DNA from: Salinibaculum sp. SYNS191
GTDB taxonomy: Archaea > Halobacteriota > Halobacteria > Halobacteriales > Haloarculaceae
Length of the DNA stretch: 64,000 nt
Direction of reading: 5' to 3'
Assembly: GCF_037338445.1 (NCBI RefSeq)
Contig: NZ_CP147838.1
Span: forward strand, 1,860,001-1,924,000
Within the stretch, counting starts at the first letter, position 1, and each line of letters opens with the position of its first letter. Of the stretch, positions 33,830 through 44,311 are shown one piece after another. The notes under the pieces are model-generated. The model was not told where the DNA came from. It saw nothing but the letters and a program-made list of their open reading frames with translations, and did not search any database. The position numbers and the translations under genes are program-made.

Positions 33830-35806
33830 GTGAACGGCCGCACGGAAGCCCTCGACACGGTCGTCTTCGGGGTGGACATCCAGAGCGGGGACGTCCGCGG
33901 GGACGCGCCCTCCTACGCGCTCGCGGTCTTCGACGGCGAGACCGTCGAGCGCGACGTGGTGAGCTATCGGAAGCTCCGCCGGCGCATCGACGGCGAGGTG
34001 CCGGCCATCGTCGCCACGGACAACATGTACGAACTCGCCGAGGACAAGGACGCGCTCGTCCACTTCCTCGGCAGCATCCCGGACGAGACGAGACTCGTGC
34101 AGGTGACCGGGGCAGAACAGCCCGAGCCGCTCTCGCGGGTCGCCTCGCGCCACGGCGTACCCTACGGCAAGGACCCGATGAAGGAGGCCGAGGCCGCCGC
34201 CCGACTCGCCGCCGCCAACGTCGGCCAGGCGGTGACCGCCTTCACCGACCGGACGGAAGTCAAGGTCGCCCGCGGGCGCTCGACCGGCGGCGGTGGCGGC
34301 TGGAGCGAGGACCGCTACACGCGGCGCATCCACGGTTCGGTCAAACGGCGCGCCCGCGAGGTCGAATCCGAACTCGACGACGCCGGCCTGGAGTACGACC
34401 GCGACGCGACCGAGAAGTACGGCGGGTTCTCCAACGCCATCTTCACCGTCGAGGCGCGGCCACAGGACATCCCAGTGAGCAGGGAGCGCAACGGCGACGT
34501 GCGCATCGAAATCGAACGGGTCCGCCGGGACGGTATCGAGTTCCGCCCGCTCGCCAAGCGCCGGGACCACGTGCTGGTGGGCATCGACCCCGGCACGACG
34601 ACTGCCGTCGCCGTCGTCGGACTCGACGGCGAGGTGCTGGACGTGCTGAGCACCCGGACGGCGGACACCGCCGCGGTCATCGAGTGGATAATCGAGCGCG
34701 GGCGGCCGATCGTCGTCGCCGCGGACGTGACGCCGATGCCCGAGACCGTCGAGAAGATACGGCGGAGCTTCGACGCCGCCGGCTGGGAACCCGAGCGGGA
34801 CCTGCCGGTGGACACGAAGCAACACCGGACGCGCGAGGAGGGGTGGGACAACGACCACGAGCGCGACGCGCTGGCGGCCGCACTCACGGCGTACGACGAC
34901 CACGAGGACCAGTTCGAGCGCGTCGCCGCGAAGGTCCCGCCCCGCCACGAGGTGGGCGAGGTCGTCGCCCGCGTCGTCGCCGGCGAGGAGTCCGTCGAGT
35001 CCGTGCTGGCGGACCTCACCCAGGACGACACCGCCGGCGAGGACGACGAGAGCGAACACACCGAGCGGGAACTGACCGAGGAGGAGAAACAAATAAAGCG
35101 CCTGAAGGCCCGCGTCGAGCGCCTGGAGGGCCACGTCGACGACCTGAAGGAGACCGTCGCGCGGAAGGACGAGCAGATAGACACCTACGAGACGGAACTG
35201 TCGGCGGCCAAACGCGAGGAGCGCCGCGAGGCGCGCAAGCGCCGGGAGGTCACCCGGCTGGAGCGGAAGAACGACCGGCTGGAGCGGAAACTGGAGACGA
35301 AAGCGGAGCGCATCGAGGACCTTGAGGGGAAACTGGAGCGGCTAAAGGCGCTGTGGAAGCTCGACCACTCCAACTTCGCGGACGTCGCCGAGAAGCAGGC
35401 CGGCCTGGTGCCGGTGAAGGTCGTCGAGCAGTTCACCACCGGCGCCATCGAGGCAGCAGAGGAGAGTTTCGGGCTGGCCGAGGACGACGTCATCATGCTC
35501 CGGGACGCCAGCGGTGCCGGCGAGTCGACGGCACGCCGGCTGGCCGAGGTGAACCCCCAGGTCGTCCTGCGCAACGGCGGCCTGTCGGACATGGCCGACC
35601 GCGTGCTCTTCGAGCACGACATCCCCGTCGCGCCCGCGGATATGGTGACCGTCCAGGAAGTGGACGAACTGGCCGTCGCCCGCGAGTCGGAGGTCGAGGC
35701 GGCCATCGAGGACTGGGAGGAACGGGTGCGGGAGCGCGAGCGCCAGCGCAGCGCCGAGATGGTCGACCAGTTGATATCCGAGCATCGGGCAGGCGAGGTC
35801 GAGTGA
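33830..35806 (+). CDS. DUF460 protein: RNase H-like fold plus coiled coil
   Basis: 658 residues starting with GTG 33830, about 25 bases after GATTTATACAC (33799-33809), so leaderless. N-terminal domain: TVVFGVDIQSGDVRGDAPSY. Around residue 244 HVLVGIDPGTTTAVAVVGLD is an RNase H-like motif with a conserved acidic residue, then a helical region and a coiled coil (about 400-520; LKARVERLEGHVDDLKETVA). The family is archaeal and of unknown function; Holliday-junction-resolvase/RuvC-like folding has been proposed for similar domains. It stands alone. Confidence 0.87.
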   Translation: MNGRTEALDTVVFGVDIQSGDVRGDAPSYALAVFDGETVERDVVSYRKLRRRIDGEVPAIVATDNMYELAEDKDALVHFLGSIPDETRLVQVTGAEQPEPLSRVASRHGVPYGKDPMKEAEAAARLAAANVGQAVTAFTDRTEVKVARGRSTGGGGGWSEDRYTRRIHGSVKRRAREVESELDDAGLEYDRDATEKYGGFSNAIFTVEARPQDIPVSRERNGDVRIEIERVRRDGIEFRPLAKRRDHVLVGIDPGTTTAVAVVGLDGEVLDVLSTRTADTAAVIEWIIERGRPIVVAADVTPMPETVEKIRRSFDAAGWEPERDLPVDTKQHRTREEGWDNDHERDALAAALTAYDDHEDQFERVAAKVPPRHEVGEVVARVVAGEESVESVLADLTQDDTAGEDDESEHTERELTEEEKQIKRLKARVERLEGHVDDLKETVARKDEQIDTYETELSAAKREERREARKRREVTRLERKNDRLERKLETKAERIEDLEGKLERLKALWKLDHSNFADVAEKQAGLVPVKVVEQFTTGAIEAAEESFGLAEDDVIMLRDASGAGESTARRLAEVNPQVVLRNGGLSDMADRVLFEHDIPVAPADMVTVQEVDELAVARESEVEAAIEDWEERVRERERQRSAEMVDQLISEHRAGEVE

Positions 35807-35810
35807 ACGA

Positions 35811-35857
35811 AGTGAACGAGACCTCGTAGTGGAGCGGCGACGCAGGAGCCGCGGAAC
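35811..35857 (+). repeat. 47-bp direct repeat, copy 1
   Basis: Identical to 35940-35986, offset 129 bases. It starts AGTGAACGAGACCTCGTAG and ends GAGCCGCGGAAC. Together with flanking dyads (GAGGTC/GACCTC; CGAGGCGT/ACGCCTCG; GCGGT-GAA-ACCGC) it forms a hairpin cluster after the DUF460 stop. The gap 35987-36210 is less GC-rich and shows no gene. Confidence 0.75.
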
Positions 35858-35939
35858 TGCGGAGTGAGCGAGGTCGAGTGAGTGCGAGGCGTGACCAGCG
35901 GGAACGCCTCGACAATGGGAGCGGTGAAACCGCGACCAC

Positions 35940-35986
35940 AGTGAACGAGACCTCGTAGTGGAGCGGCGACGCAGGAGCCGCGGAAC
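35940..35986 (+). repeat. 47-bp direct repeat, copy 2
   Basis: Perfect second copy of the 47-bp repeat at 35811-35857. Part of the same hairpin cluster downstream of the DUF460 gene. Confidence 0.75.
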
Positions 35987-36210
35987 GGGCAGACGGGAGA
36001 GAGTCCCGGGTCGAAAATTCCCGCAAACAGAGGATTTCTCACGCGTTCCGAGCCGTAACTTGCAGGAATCACGGGGAGTGCCAGACGAGTCTGAAATCTC
36101 TGTAGCCCTCAGTAGACGTTCGTATTCATATACAGTGTGAGAGTGCGTACATCTGATTCAAACGAACGAACTTCAAAACATTCATACTGTGATGCGAGAG
36201 ATAATTATAT

Positions 36211-36384
36211 ATGACGGACACCGTCGAACCAGTCGAGAAGGGGTCGGCTGAGACCAGCGAGGTCGTGAGTGCCGTCGATACCATCGACAGCACCGACCAC
36301 CTCGTCGTCGCGGACATCACGCGAGACGACGCGTGGATTGCGATGGCGGTAGACCATACGGTGTCCACGCACGAGTGGGAGTAG
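36211..36384 (+). CDS. Small haloarchaeal protein (DUF7556-like), 57 aa
   Basis: 57 residues: MTDTVEPVEKGSAETSEVVS, then TIDSTDHLVVADITRDDAWI and a short tail VSTHEWE. The HLVVADITRDDAWI strand-turn is shared by small haloarchaeal proteins I recall as DUF7556; the assignment is from memory. It is a soluble acidic protein of unknown role. ATG 36211 follows an AT-rich stretch. It is convergent with the small membrane protein at 36588, with a hairpin region between. Confidence 0.65.
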   Translation: MTDTVEPVEKGSAETSEVVSAVDTIDSTDHLVVADITRDDAWIAMAVDHTVSTHEWE

Positions 36385-36587
36385 GCAGTCAAAAAGTAGC
36401 ATCCGCACGCCCGCGGCACGCGGTTCACCGGAGTCGAACGGAGTGGGACTCCGGCTTTTTTCCAGGTTTTTGCCGGGAGTGGGTTGCGGGCCGAGGCCCA
36501 CAACCGAATGACGTGGCGGTGTAACCGCCACGCTGTTCCCGCAGCGAACGACGTGAGCGAGGTAACCCGACCGGCAAAAACGTGGTC
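36385..36587. terminator. Hairpin region between convergent small genes (element E)
   Basis: Dyads with short loops: CCGGAGTC/GACTCCGG and GTGGCGGT-GTA-ACCGCCAC. T-tracts in the plus direction (GGCTTTTTTCC and GGTTTTTGCC, about 36453-36471) and, on the minus strand, ACGTTTTTGCC right after the stop of the 36588 gene. It resembles elements A-D in design but shares little sequence. No gene is seen. Confidence 0.5.
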
Positions 36588-36776
36588 TTACATCATGCCG
36601 CCCATGCCGAAGGACGCCAGCAGGTTCTTGACGAGGCCGAAGACGACGAGTCCGAGGCCGGCGATGACCAGCGCGATGCCGCCGGCGAGAATCAGACTCT
36701 CGACGGCGACGACGACGATGCCGCCGAGCATGACCAGCAGGCCCAGGAGGCCGGGCAGACCGAGTTTGTCGAGCAT
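36588..36776 (-). CDS. Small haloarchaeal two-segment membrane protein, 62 aa
   Basis: 62 residues: MLDKLGLPGLLGLLVMLGGI, VVVAVESLILAGGIALVIAG and LGLVVFGLVKNLLASFGMGG. Two hydrophobic helices separated by a short turn; resembles a small haloarchaeal family (DUF7470, from memory). ATG 36776 lies about 25 bases after GGTATTTAAGTC on the minus strand, excluding the longer frame to 36845. Function unknown. Confidence 0.65.
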   Translation of the reverse strand: MLDKLGLPGLLGLLVMLGGIVVVAVESLILAGGIALVIAGLGLVVFGLVKNLLASFGMGGMM

Positions 36777-36901
36777 GGGCGGGACTCGCCACCGGGGCGA
36801 CTTAAATACCGCCGGTCGATAGGGCAGTGTGGTATGGAGTGTCACGGTCTGGCAGTGAAATCTTGGAAAGTTTAAACCCGTTCGCCGGCGAACGGTCGGC
36901 T

Positions 36902-37189
36902 ATGAGCGACAACGACGGGCGAAAGGACCTGCGGATGCCCGACGACGACGAGGTATTCGCAGTCGTGACAGACATGCTGGGGGCGAATCGCGTGAAAGTA
37001 CGGTGTATGGACGGCGTCGAGCGGACGGCGCGCATCCCCGGGAAGATGCAGAAACGCATCTGGATTCGCGAGGACGACGTGGTGCTGGTGGACCCGTGGG
37101 ACTGGCAGGACGAGAAGGCGGACATCACGTGGCGCTACGAGAAGCAGGAGGCCGACCAGTTGCGCGACGAGGGCCACATCCAGAGCTAA
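36902..37189 (+). CDS. eif1a: Translation initiation factor aIF1A
   Basis: 95 residues: [40 protein letters not shown] (S1/OB-fold RNA binding), [20 protein letters not shown] and a short acidic tail. aIF1A occupies the ribosomal A-site region during initiation. GTTTAAACCC lies about 28 bases before ATG 36902. RIO1 follows after 53 bases; the conserved order with RIO1 and the KH protein is typical of archaea. Confidence 0.95.
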   Translation: MSDNDGRKDLRMPDDDEVFAVVTDMLGANRVKVRCMDGVERTARIPGKMQKRIWIREDDVVLVDPWDWQDEKADITWRYEKQEADQLRDEGHIQS

Positions 37190-37242
37190 CCGCCGTCGGG
37201 AGGCACCCACCTTTTGGTCGTTCGTCTCGTACCCGGACGTAG

Positions 37243-38145
37243 ATGACAGGGGACTTCGGGCTGGTAGCCCCAGAGGAGGCCGACGCTCCCGGCGACGAGT
37301 GGGAGGAAATCGACTACGCCGACACCGAGGCCGACCGCATCGCGCGCAAGCGCGACCGGGAGTTCAGCGAGTTCCGCGAGCGCATCAAGGACGCGGAGCA
37401 GTTCAAAGTCTCCGAGAGCGTCTTCGACGACGCCACCTACGGCGCGCTCTACAAACTGGTCCAGGACGGCTACATCGACGCCTTCGGCGGCCCCATCTCG
37501 ACGGGCAAGGAGGCCAACGTCTACACCGCACTCGGCGGCGAGCAGGCCAGCGTCGAACTCGACGCGGACCCCGAGGAACGCCACGAGGTCGCCGTCAAGA
37601 TATACCGCATCAACGCCTCCGACTTCCGCGAGATGGGCGACTACCTGGAGGGGGACCCCCGCTTCGAGACGCTGGGACACGACAAGAAGTCCATCGTGAT
37701 GGCGTGGGTCCGCAAGGAGTTCGCGAACCTCCGGCGCGCGCGGAAAGCCGGCGTGCGCGTCCCCGTCCCCATCGCCGTCGAGCGCAACGTCCTCGTGATG
37801 GAGTACATCGGGACCGACACCGGCCGCGCGAAGCGACTGGGCGAGGTCCACATCGAGAACCCCGAGACGGCCTACGAAGTCGTCCGCGAGTACATGTGCC
37901 GGCTCTACGACGCCGGCCTCGTCCACGGCGACCTCTCGGAGTACAACATCGTCGTCGAGGACTCCCAGTTGTACATCATCGACCTCGGCCAGGCGATGAC
38001 CGTCCACCACCCGAACCACGAGGACTTTCTCGAACGCGACTGCGAGAACGTGGCGAACTTCTTCGCCCGCCAGGGCGTCGACACCGACGGCGACCAGTTG
38101 CTGGCGTACGTCCACGACCACGGCGACCCGGAGAACGGCGAGTGA
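37243..38145 (+). CDS. rio1: RIO1-type atypical serine protein kinase
   Basis: 300 residues. N-terminal acidic extension, then the RIO nucleotide loop PISTGKEANVYTAL (about 84-97), catalytic VHGDLSEYNIVV and metal-binding IIDLGQAM. RIO1 works in late 40S/30S maturation in eukaryotes and is universal in archaea. ATG 37243 follows the aIF1A gene. The C-terminal end is short and acidic. Also present in this window: RIO2 and the Dim2-like KH protein. Confidence 0.95.
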   Translation: MTGDFGLVAPEEADAPGDEWEEIDYADTEADRIARKRDREFSEFRERIKDAEQFKVSESVFDDATYGALYKLVQDGYIDAFGGPISTGKEANVYTALGGEQASVELDADPEERHEVAVKIYRINASDFREMGDYLEGDPRFETLGHDKKSIVMAWVRKEFANLRRARKAGVRVPVPIAVERNVLVMEYIGTDTGRAKRLGEVHIENPETAYEVVREYMCRLYDAGLVHGDLSEYNIVVEDSQLYIIDLGQAMTVHHPNHEDFLERDCENVANFFARQGVDTDGDQLLAYVHDHGDPENGE

Positions 38146-38205
38146 GGAGTCGCCGTCCACTCCGGTGACAGAATCCTTAAGTAACGAGGCTGTCACCCTC
38201 GACGC

Positions 38206-38679
38206 ATGTCGACAGACACGACGAGCATCGAGGCCGCAGGGATGCGATTCGAGGGAATGCAGTTGGTCGTCCTCGTCGGGGCAGCGCTGGCAATCGTCGG
38301 CGCGTTCCTGACGTGGGTGTCCATCGGTAGCGGCAGCCTGGGGACGGCCGGCGGGTCGGCGTCGGCGAGCGGCATCGCGATGTTCGGGGACGTCAGCCCC
38401 ATCTTCAACGGCGTCGTCACCGCGGTGCTGGCGGTCGTCTGTGCCGCACTCGCCGCGACAGGCTTCGAGCGGGAGAACGCACAGACCGCCGCGGTCGTCC
38501 TGGGCGTGCTCGTCACCGTCCTCGCTGGCGTCTACGTCGTCGCGCCGAACATCCCGCTGGGCGGCGGGCCCGGGGCACAGCTCGTCGGTGCGTTGCTCCA
38601 GCCCGGCCTCGGCCTCTGGCTGACGGTGCTCGGCGGCGTCGGCATGGCCGGCGGCGGGCTGGCCGCGTACTACGGCTGA
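38206..38679 (+). CDS. Four-segment membrane protein of unknown function
   Basis: 157 residues with four hydrophobic segments (VVLVGAALAIVGAFLTWVS, FNGVVTAVLAVVCAALAA, AAVVLGVLVTVLAGVYVV, LGLWLTVLGGVGMAGGG). A soluble Gly/Ser/Ala loop lies after the first. No family was recognised with confidence. ATG 38206 is about 25 bases after ATCCTTAAGT. It sits between RIO1 and a convergent SHOCT protein, interrupting the aIF1A-RIO1-KH order. Confidence 0.65.
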   Translation: MSTDTTSIEAAGMRFEGMQLVVLVGAALAIVGAFLTWVSIGSGSLGTAGGSASASGIAMFGDVSPIFNGVVTAVLAVVCAALAATGFERENAQTAAVVLGVLVTVLAGVYVVAPNIPLGGGPGAQLVGALLQPGLGLWLTVLGGVGMAGGGLAAYYG

Positions 38680-38711
38680 GACGAAGCCCGGAGCGACTCG
38701 ACTGTGACTGA

Positions 38712-39116
38712 CTACTCCCGGTCCAGTTCCGTCTCGCGGGAGCGGCGCGTCCCCTCCTCGACGTCCTCCAGCGTCTCCGTTTCGAGCAGTCGCTCCAGTT
38801 TCCGCTCGAACTGCTCGTCGGTGAGTTCGCCGCGGGCGTACCGCGAGCGGAGCTGCTGCAGGGCGTCGTCTGCCTCGCTGTGGCTCGCCTCCGTCTCCTC
38901 CTCGATACCCTCGACGTCGTCGTCCCACCACTCCGCGACGTCGGACTCGTCACCGAACAGGAGCGCGGTGACGGGGACGAGGACGATGTAGCCAAAGAGC
39001 ATGAAGCCGAGCCACCAGTCGAAATCGAGGAAGAGGGCTGCCATCCAGATGCCGGTCACGAGCACCGAGACGATGCCGGTGAGGTTCTCGCGGGCGCGAC
39101 GGCGGGGGCTGCTCAT
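38712..39116 (-). CDS. SHOCT-domain small membrane protein
   Basis: 134 residues. Two hydrophobic segments (about 12-55; LTGIVSVLVTGIWMAALFLD, WLGFMLFGYIVLVPVTALLF), an acidic linker, then a SHOCT-type motif QQLRSRYARGELTDEQFERK (about 85-110), an oligomerisation or targeting element. Role unknown. Convergent with the preceding membrane protein and divergent from the KH gene. Confidence 0.8.
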   Translation of the reverse strand: MSSPRRRARENLTGIVSVLVTGIWMAALFLDFDWWLGFMLFGYIVLVPVTALLFGDESDVAEWWDDDVEGIEEETEASHSEADDALQQLRSRYARGELTDEQFERKLERLLETETLEDVEEGTRRSRETELDRE

Positions 39117-39212
39117 GGGCGGTGGTGAGAGCGGAGAGGAGTATAAAACCGGGCGTCGCGGGGGCGACGACGAAGAACTTTAAGTCCGCAACCGCGTACA
39201 GGTGGTATAGTT

Positions 39213-39761
39213 ATGCAGCACGTGAAGGTCCCCGACGACCGCATCGGTGTTCTCATCGGGGCGGGCGGCGAGACGATGCGCGAAATCGAGGAGAGCGCGG
39301 AGGTCCGCCTCGACATCGACTCCGAGAGCGGCAAGGTCAGCATCGAGAAGGTCGGCGACCCCATCAAGGGGCTGAAGGGGCCGGACATCGTCAAGGCCAT
39401 CGGCCGCGGGTTCGCCCCCGAGGACGCCCTGCGATTGCTGGAAGACGACATGATGATGTTCGACATCGTCGACATCGACGCCGCCTCGCGCAACAAGAAC
39501 GACCTGCGCCGCCACAAGGGCCGGCTCATCGGCGAGGGCGGGCGCACGCGCGAACTCATGCAGGAACTGACCGGCGCGTCGGTCACCATCTACGGCTCGA
39601 CGCTGGGCATCATCGGCGGGCCACAGCAGGTCGAGGCCGTCCGCGAGGCCGCCGAGATGATTCTCGACGGCGCGCCCCACGGCTCCGTCTACTCCTTCCT
39701 CGAACGCAAGCGCAACGAACTCAAGCACAAGGGGATGGAGTATCACCAGTTCCACGGCTGA
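39213..39761 (+). CDS. KH-domain rRNA maturation protein (Dim2/Pno1-like)
   Basis: 182 residues with two KH domains: MQHVKVPDDRIGVLIGAGGE (GxxG of KH1) and KGRLIGEGGRTRELMQELTG (GxxG of KH2). The archaeal homologue of Pno1/Dim2, which in eukaryotes binds pre-rRNA near the 3' end of the small-subunit rRNA and works with RIO1 and Nob1. ATG 39213 follows AGAACTTTAAGTCC by about 30 bases. The next gene starts 14 bases after the stop and may share its message. Confidence 0.92.
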   Translation: MQHVKVPDDRIGVLIGAGGETMREIEESAEVRLDIDSESGKVSIEKVGDPIKGLKGPDIVKAIGRGFAPEDALRLLEDDMMMFDIVDIDAASRNKNDLRRHKGRLIGEGGRTRELMQELTGASVTIYGSTLGIIGGPQQVEAVREAAEMILDGAPHGSVYSFLERKRNELKHKGMEYHQFHG

Positions 39762-39774
39762 CCCGCTGTTTTTC

Positions 39775-40428
39775 GTGTCCCACTTCGACCTCTCTCACCC
39801 CGTCACGAACGGGATGCCAGTCTACCCCGGCAGCCGCGCGGTTCGCGTCGCGTCGGTGACCACAGTCGAGGACGACGGCGCGCGCGTGACCGAACTCGAC
39901 CTCGATACCCACGTGGGAACCCACGTCGACGCGCCGGCGCACACGCTGGCCGACGGGAAGACCCTCGACGAGTTCCCGCTGTCGGCCTTCTCGTTCGACG
40001 CGCTGGTGGTGGACTGCACCGGCGTCGGCGAGCGCGAGCCCATCGGTGTCGACGCACTGCCCGACCCGACCGACCACGACCTGCTCGTCGTCCGGACCGA
40101 CTGGAGCGAGCACTGGGGCACCGAGCGGTACCGCGACCACCCGTATCTGACCGCCGACGCCGCCGCGTGGTGTGGCGACCACGGCTACAGCGTCGGGCTG
40201 GACACCTTCGGCCCCGACCCGACGCCCAGCGCCGACCCCGCGCGGGAGCGCGACGGAGAGCCCGACGGACTGCCGGCACACGACGCACTCTTCGCGGCGG
40301 AGTGCCTCGTCGTGGAGAATCTCCGTGGGCTGTCGCGACTGCCGGCGGAGTTCGAACTGACAGCGCTGCCGCTCGCACTCGAAGCCGAGGCGAGTCCCGT
40401 GCGTGCGGTGGCGACGACCGATTCCTGA
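39775..40428 (+). CDS. Cyclase-family (kynurenine formamidase-like) hydrolase
   Basis: 217 residues; the hallmark metal-site motif HVGTHVDAPAH (with TELDLDTHVGTHVDAPAHTL) is visible, plus DLSHPVTNGMPVYPGS at the start. The family includes arylformamidases and polyketide cyclases. The start is a GTG at 39775, 14 bases after the KH gene stop, so translation may be coupled. No kynurenine-pathway gene lies nearby, so substrate is open. Confidence 0.87.
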   Translation: MSHFDLSHPVTNGMPVYPGSRAVRVASVTTVEDDGARVTELDLDTHVGTHVDAPAHTLADGKTLDEFPLSAFSFDALVVDCTGVGEREPIGVDALPDPTDHDLLVVRTDWSEHWGTERYRDHPYLTADAAAWCGDHGYSVGLDTFGPDPTPSADPARERDGEPDGLPAHDALFAAECLVVENLRGLSRLPAEFELTALPLALEAEASPVRAVATTDS

Positions 40429-40748
40429 CAAGCACCGGGCGCGAGGGAGGGGACTGTCACCGTGCAGAGCAGATGGGGCCAGAGCAGATGGGGCCTGCTC
40501 ACTACAGTGGGGATGCGCTCACGATGGGGGGGGATGGGGGGGTACCCATCGGGCTTACAGCGAAGCGGGCACGAGCGACTGGTGTGGTTCACGTCGATGC
40601 TGAAGCCCAGGTAGTCATAGGATCCTGTGACAGGAGTTGTCTTGGGATGGTGTATCAGGGCGTACAAGACGAGCCGACCCGCCACCGTCTACCGAGGCGC
40701 TGACCGCAAGCGAAACGGTGGTATGCAAGCCGCAAGAACGGCGGGTAG
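40429..40748. other. Intergenic stretch with G-runs and a tandem repeat, no gene
   Basis: Contains a perfect 15-base tandem duplication of AGAGCAGATGGGGCC (about 40463-40492) and two long G-runs (G8 and G7, separated by AT, near 40525-40545). Weak dyads such as GGATCCTGTGACAGGA follow. No start codon with a family-like product was seen and no good TATA box. The MFS gene promoter is not obvious. The stretch may hold a small RNA or be low-complexity filler. Confidence 0.4.
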
Positions 40749-41942
40749 ATGGACGACTCCGCGCCGCCACGCGCAGTGTTGTGGCTGATTCTCGCCGCTG
40801 CGACGCTGACAGTGATGGCCGGCGCAATCATCGGTCCCGTCGTCCGGCAGATACAACTTGGCGTCGGCGTCTCCGAGTCGCTCGCGGGGCTCATCATCAC
40901 GACCCACGGCATCCTCATCGTCCTCGTGAGCCCCGTCGCGGGCGCGGTCATCGACCGCCTCGGGCCGCGCAAACCGCTGGTCGGGGGCCTGCTCGTCTAC
41001 GGGGCCGGCGGCGGTGCCGGCCTGCTCGTCGAGGAGTTCGTCCCGCTCCTGCTCTCGCGGGTCGTCCTCGGCGTCGGCGTCGCCTTCGTCTACACCGCCA
41101 TCACCGTCCTCATCTTCACGCTGTACCAGGGCCAGCGGATGGACCGCGCGCTCGGCCTCCGCAGTAGCGCGAACAGCCTCGGTGCGGCGGTCTGGCCGCT
41201 GGTCGGCGGGGCACTCGGCGCGATCTCCTGGCAGGCACCCTTCGGCGTCTATCTCGTGGCGGTACCGCTGGGCCTGCTCGCCGTCGCGACGGTTCCGGAG
41301 ACCGGTCACGGTCGGCGGAATACCGCAGAGAACCCCGACATCCTGACACAAATCCGGAATCTGCTGGCCGTGTTCCGACGGATTCCGGCGATTCCCGCGG
41401 TCTATCTCCTGTACTTCGGGGCCAACGTCTTCCTGTACGTCGTCGTGGTCTACTACCCGCAACTGGTCGCCGGCTTCGGCGTCACGTCGACGTTGGCGGT
41501 CGGCGTCTACCTGGCGGTCAACGGCACGTCCTCGGCGCTCGCGGCGGCGCTGTACGACCGCCTGCTGGCGCGCTTTAGCCGCCCGCTGCTCGCGCTCGCG
41601 GCGTTCGCGCTGTGGGCCGGCGGGTTCGCGCTGGCGGCCGTCGTCGACGCCCCGGTCGCCGCCGGCGCACCGGTCGTCCTCCTCGGACTCGGGACGGGGC
41701 TGGTCTTTCCCGCTACCTTCGGCTGGATAGAGGCGCTGGCACCGCCCGACCGCCAGGGGAGTCTCAGTTCCTACGTCGCCTCGGCGGGCTACCTGGGGCA
41801 GTTCGTCTCGCCGCTGGCGTTCGGGACCGTGATTCCGTTCGCCGGGGTGCGGGGCGTCTTCGGCGTCGCCGCGGCCGCTGCGTTCGCGGGCCTCGTGCTG
41901 CTGGGTGGTGTGCTGGCGACACGCGGAACCACGACGGGGTGA
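40749..41942 (+). CDS. Major facilitator superfamily transporter
   Basis: 397 residues with about 12 hydrophobic segments. The cytoplasmic loop 2-3 signature GAVIDRLGPRKPLVGG matches motif A (GxLaDrxGrkxxl). The ARLS-rich central loop (about 195-215) separates two six-helix halves. Likely an exporter of drugs or metabolites; no substrate can be inferred. ATG 40749. It is followed by a convergent TspO gene 6 bases away. Confidence 0.88.
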   Translation: MDDSAPPRAVLWLILAAATLTVMAGAIIGPVVRQIQLGVGVSESLAGLIITTHGILIVLVSPVAGAVIDRLGPRKPLVGGLLVYGAGGGAGLLVEEFVPLLLSRVVLGVGVAFVYTAITVLIFTLYQGQRMDRALGLRSSANSLGAAVWPLVGGALGAISWQAPFGVYLVAVPLGLLAVATVPETGHGRRNTAENPDILTQIRNLLAVFRRIPAIPAVYLLYFGANVFLYVVVVYYPQLVAGFGVTSTLAVGVYLAVNGTSSALAAALYDRLLARFSRPLLALAAFALWAGGFALAAVVDAPVAAGAPVVLLGLGTGLVFPATFGWIEALAPPDRQGSLSSYVASAGYLGQFVSPLAFGTVIPFAGVRGVFGVAAAAAFAGLVLLGGVLATRGTTTG

Positions 41943-41948
41943 GGGCGG

Positions 41949-42449
41949 TCAGTTCAGCGCGAGGAACTGGTAGTTCAGGACGGCCGCGAAGGTGACCCAC
42001 AGGAGGTAGGGGGCGACCAGGGCCCCGGCGCGGCGGTCGACGCGAGCGAAGGCGACCAGCGTCGCGACGACGAGCGGCCACAGCGAGACGATGACGACCA
42101 GCCCCAGAAGCAGGTCCTCCAGCGCGAAAAAGGCCGGCGTCCAGGCGACGTTGAAGACCATCTGGAGGACGAACAGGCCGAGCGCGATGCGGACCGGCCG
42201 GCGGTCGGTGCCCGACAGCCAGACGATGGCGAGGGCGACGCCCAGCAGCGTGAACAGCGTCGTCCAGACGACGCCGAACACCCACGGCGGCGGGTAGATG
42301 GCGGGCTTGTCCAGCGCCTGGAACCACGCCGAGTCCGGCCCGGCGAGGACGGCGGGGGCCGCACCAACGACGTTGACGAGGAGGACGCTCGCGACGACCG
42401 TGGGCAGGTCCCCGCGGTCGAGCGAGACGGTGCGAGTTGTCGTGCTCAT
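41949..42449 (-). CDS. TspO/MBR-family membrane protein
   Basis: 166 residues, five hydrophobic segments. Trp/Pro-rich signatures [32 protein letters not shown] and [19 protein letters not shown] are those of TspO/MBR proteins, which bind porphyrins and lipophilic ligands. The role in haloarchaea is not established, though carotenoid and tetrapyrrole links are proposed for the family. ATG 42449 was chosen; longer reading is rejected. Confidence 0.92.
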   Translation of the reverse strand: MSTTTRTVSLDRGDLPTVVASVLLVNVVGAAPAVLAGPDSAWFQALDKPAIYPPPWVFGVVWTTLFTLLGVALAIVWLSGTDRRPVRIALGLFVLQMVFNVAWTPAFFALEDLLLGLVVIVSLWPLVVATLVAFARVDRRAGALVAPYLLWVTFAAVLNYQFLALN

Positions 42450-42582
42450 ACTGGAGAGACGGCGGGAACGACCAAAAGAGTCCCCCGAAGTGCGAACTAT
42501 CCTATTTAAATCTAGTCGTAGCGGCGCTCGTTGGGGGCTACCGGGGGGCCGTCTTGCGAACTGTTGGCAGGCGATATCCACC

Positions 42583-42592
42583 AGATTTATAT
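42583..42592 (+). promoter_or_regulatory. Strong TATA box of the thermosome gene
   Basis: GATTTATATAG lies about 25 bases before ATG 42614, an ideal spacing for a leaderless, highly expressed haloarchaeal gene. The AT-rich stretch continues to about 42610. Heat control is expected from the gene, not seen here. Confidence 0.7.
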
Positions 42593-42613
42593 AGAATCAC
42601 ATTCAATCCTTCC

Positions 42614-44311
<1,698 letters not shown>

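Noticed and set aside
40429..40748. SRP or RNase P RNA in the G-rich stretch
   Set aside because: It is short for these RNAs, lacks their conserved core sequences as far as I can see, and has no TATA box.
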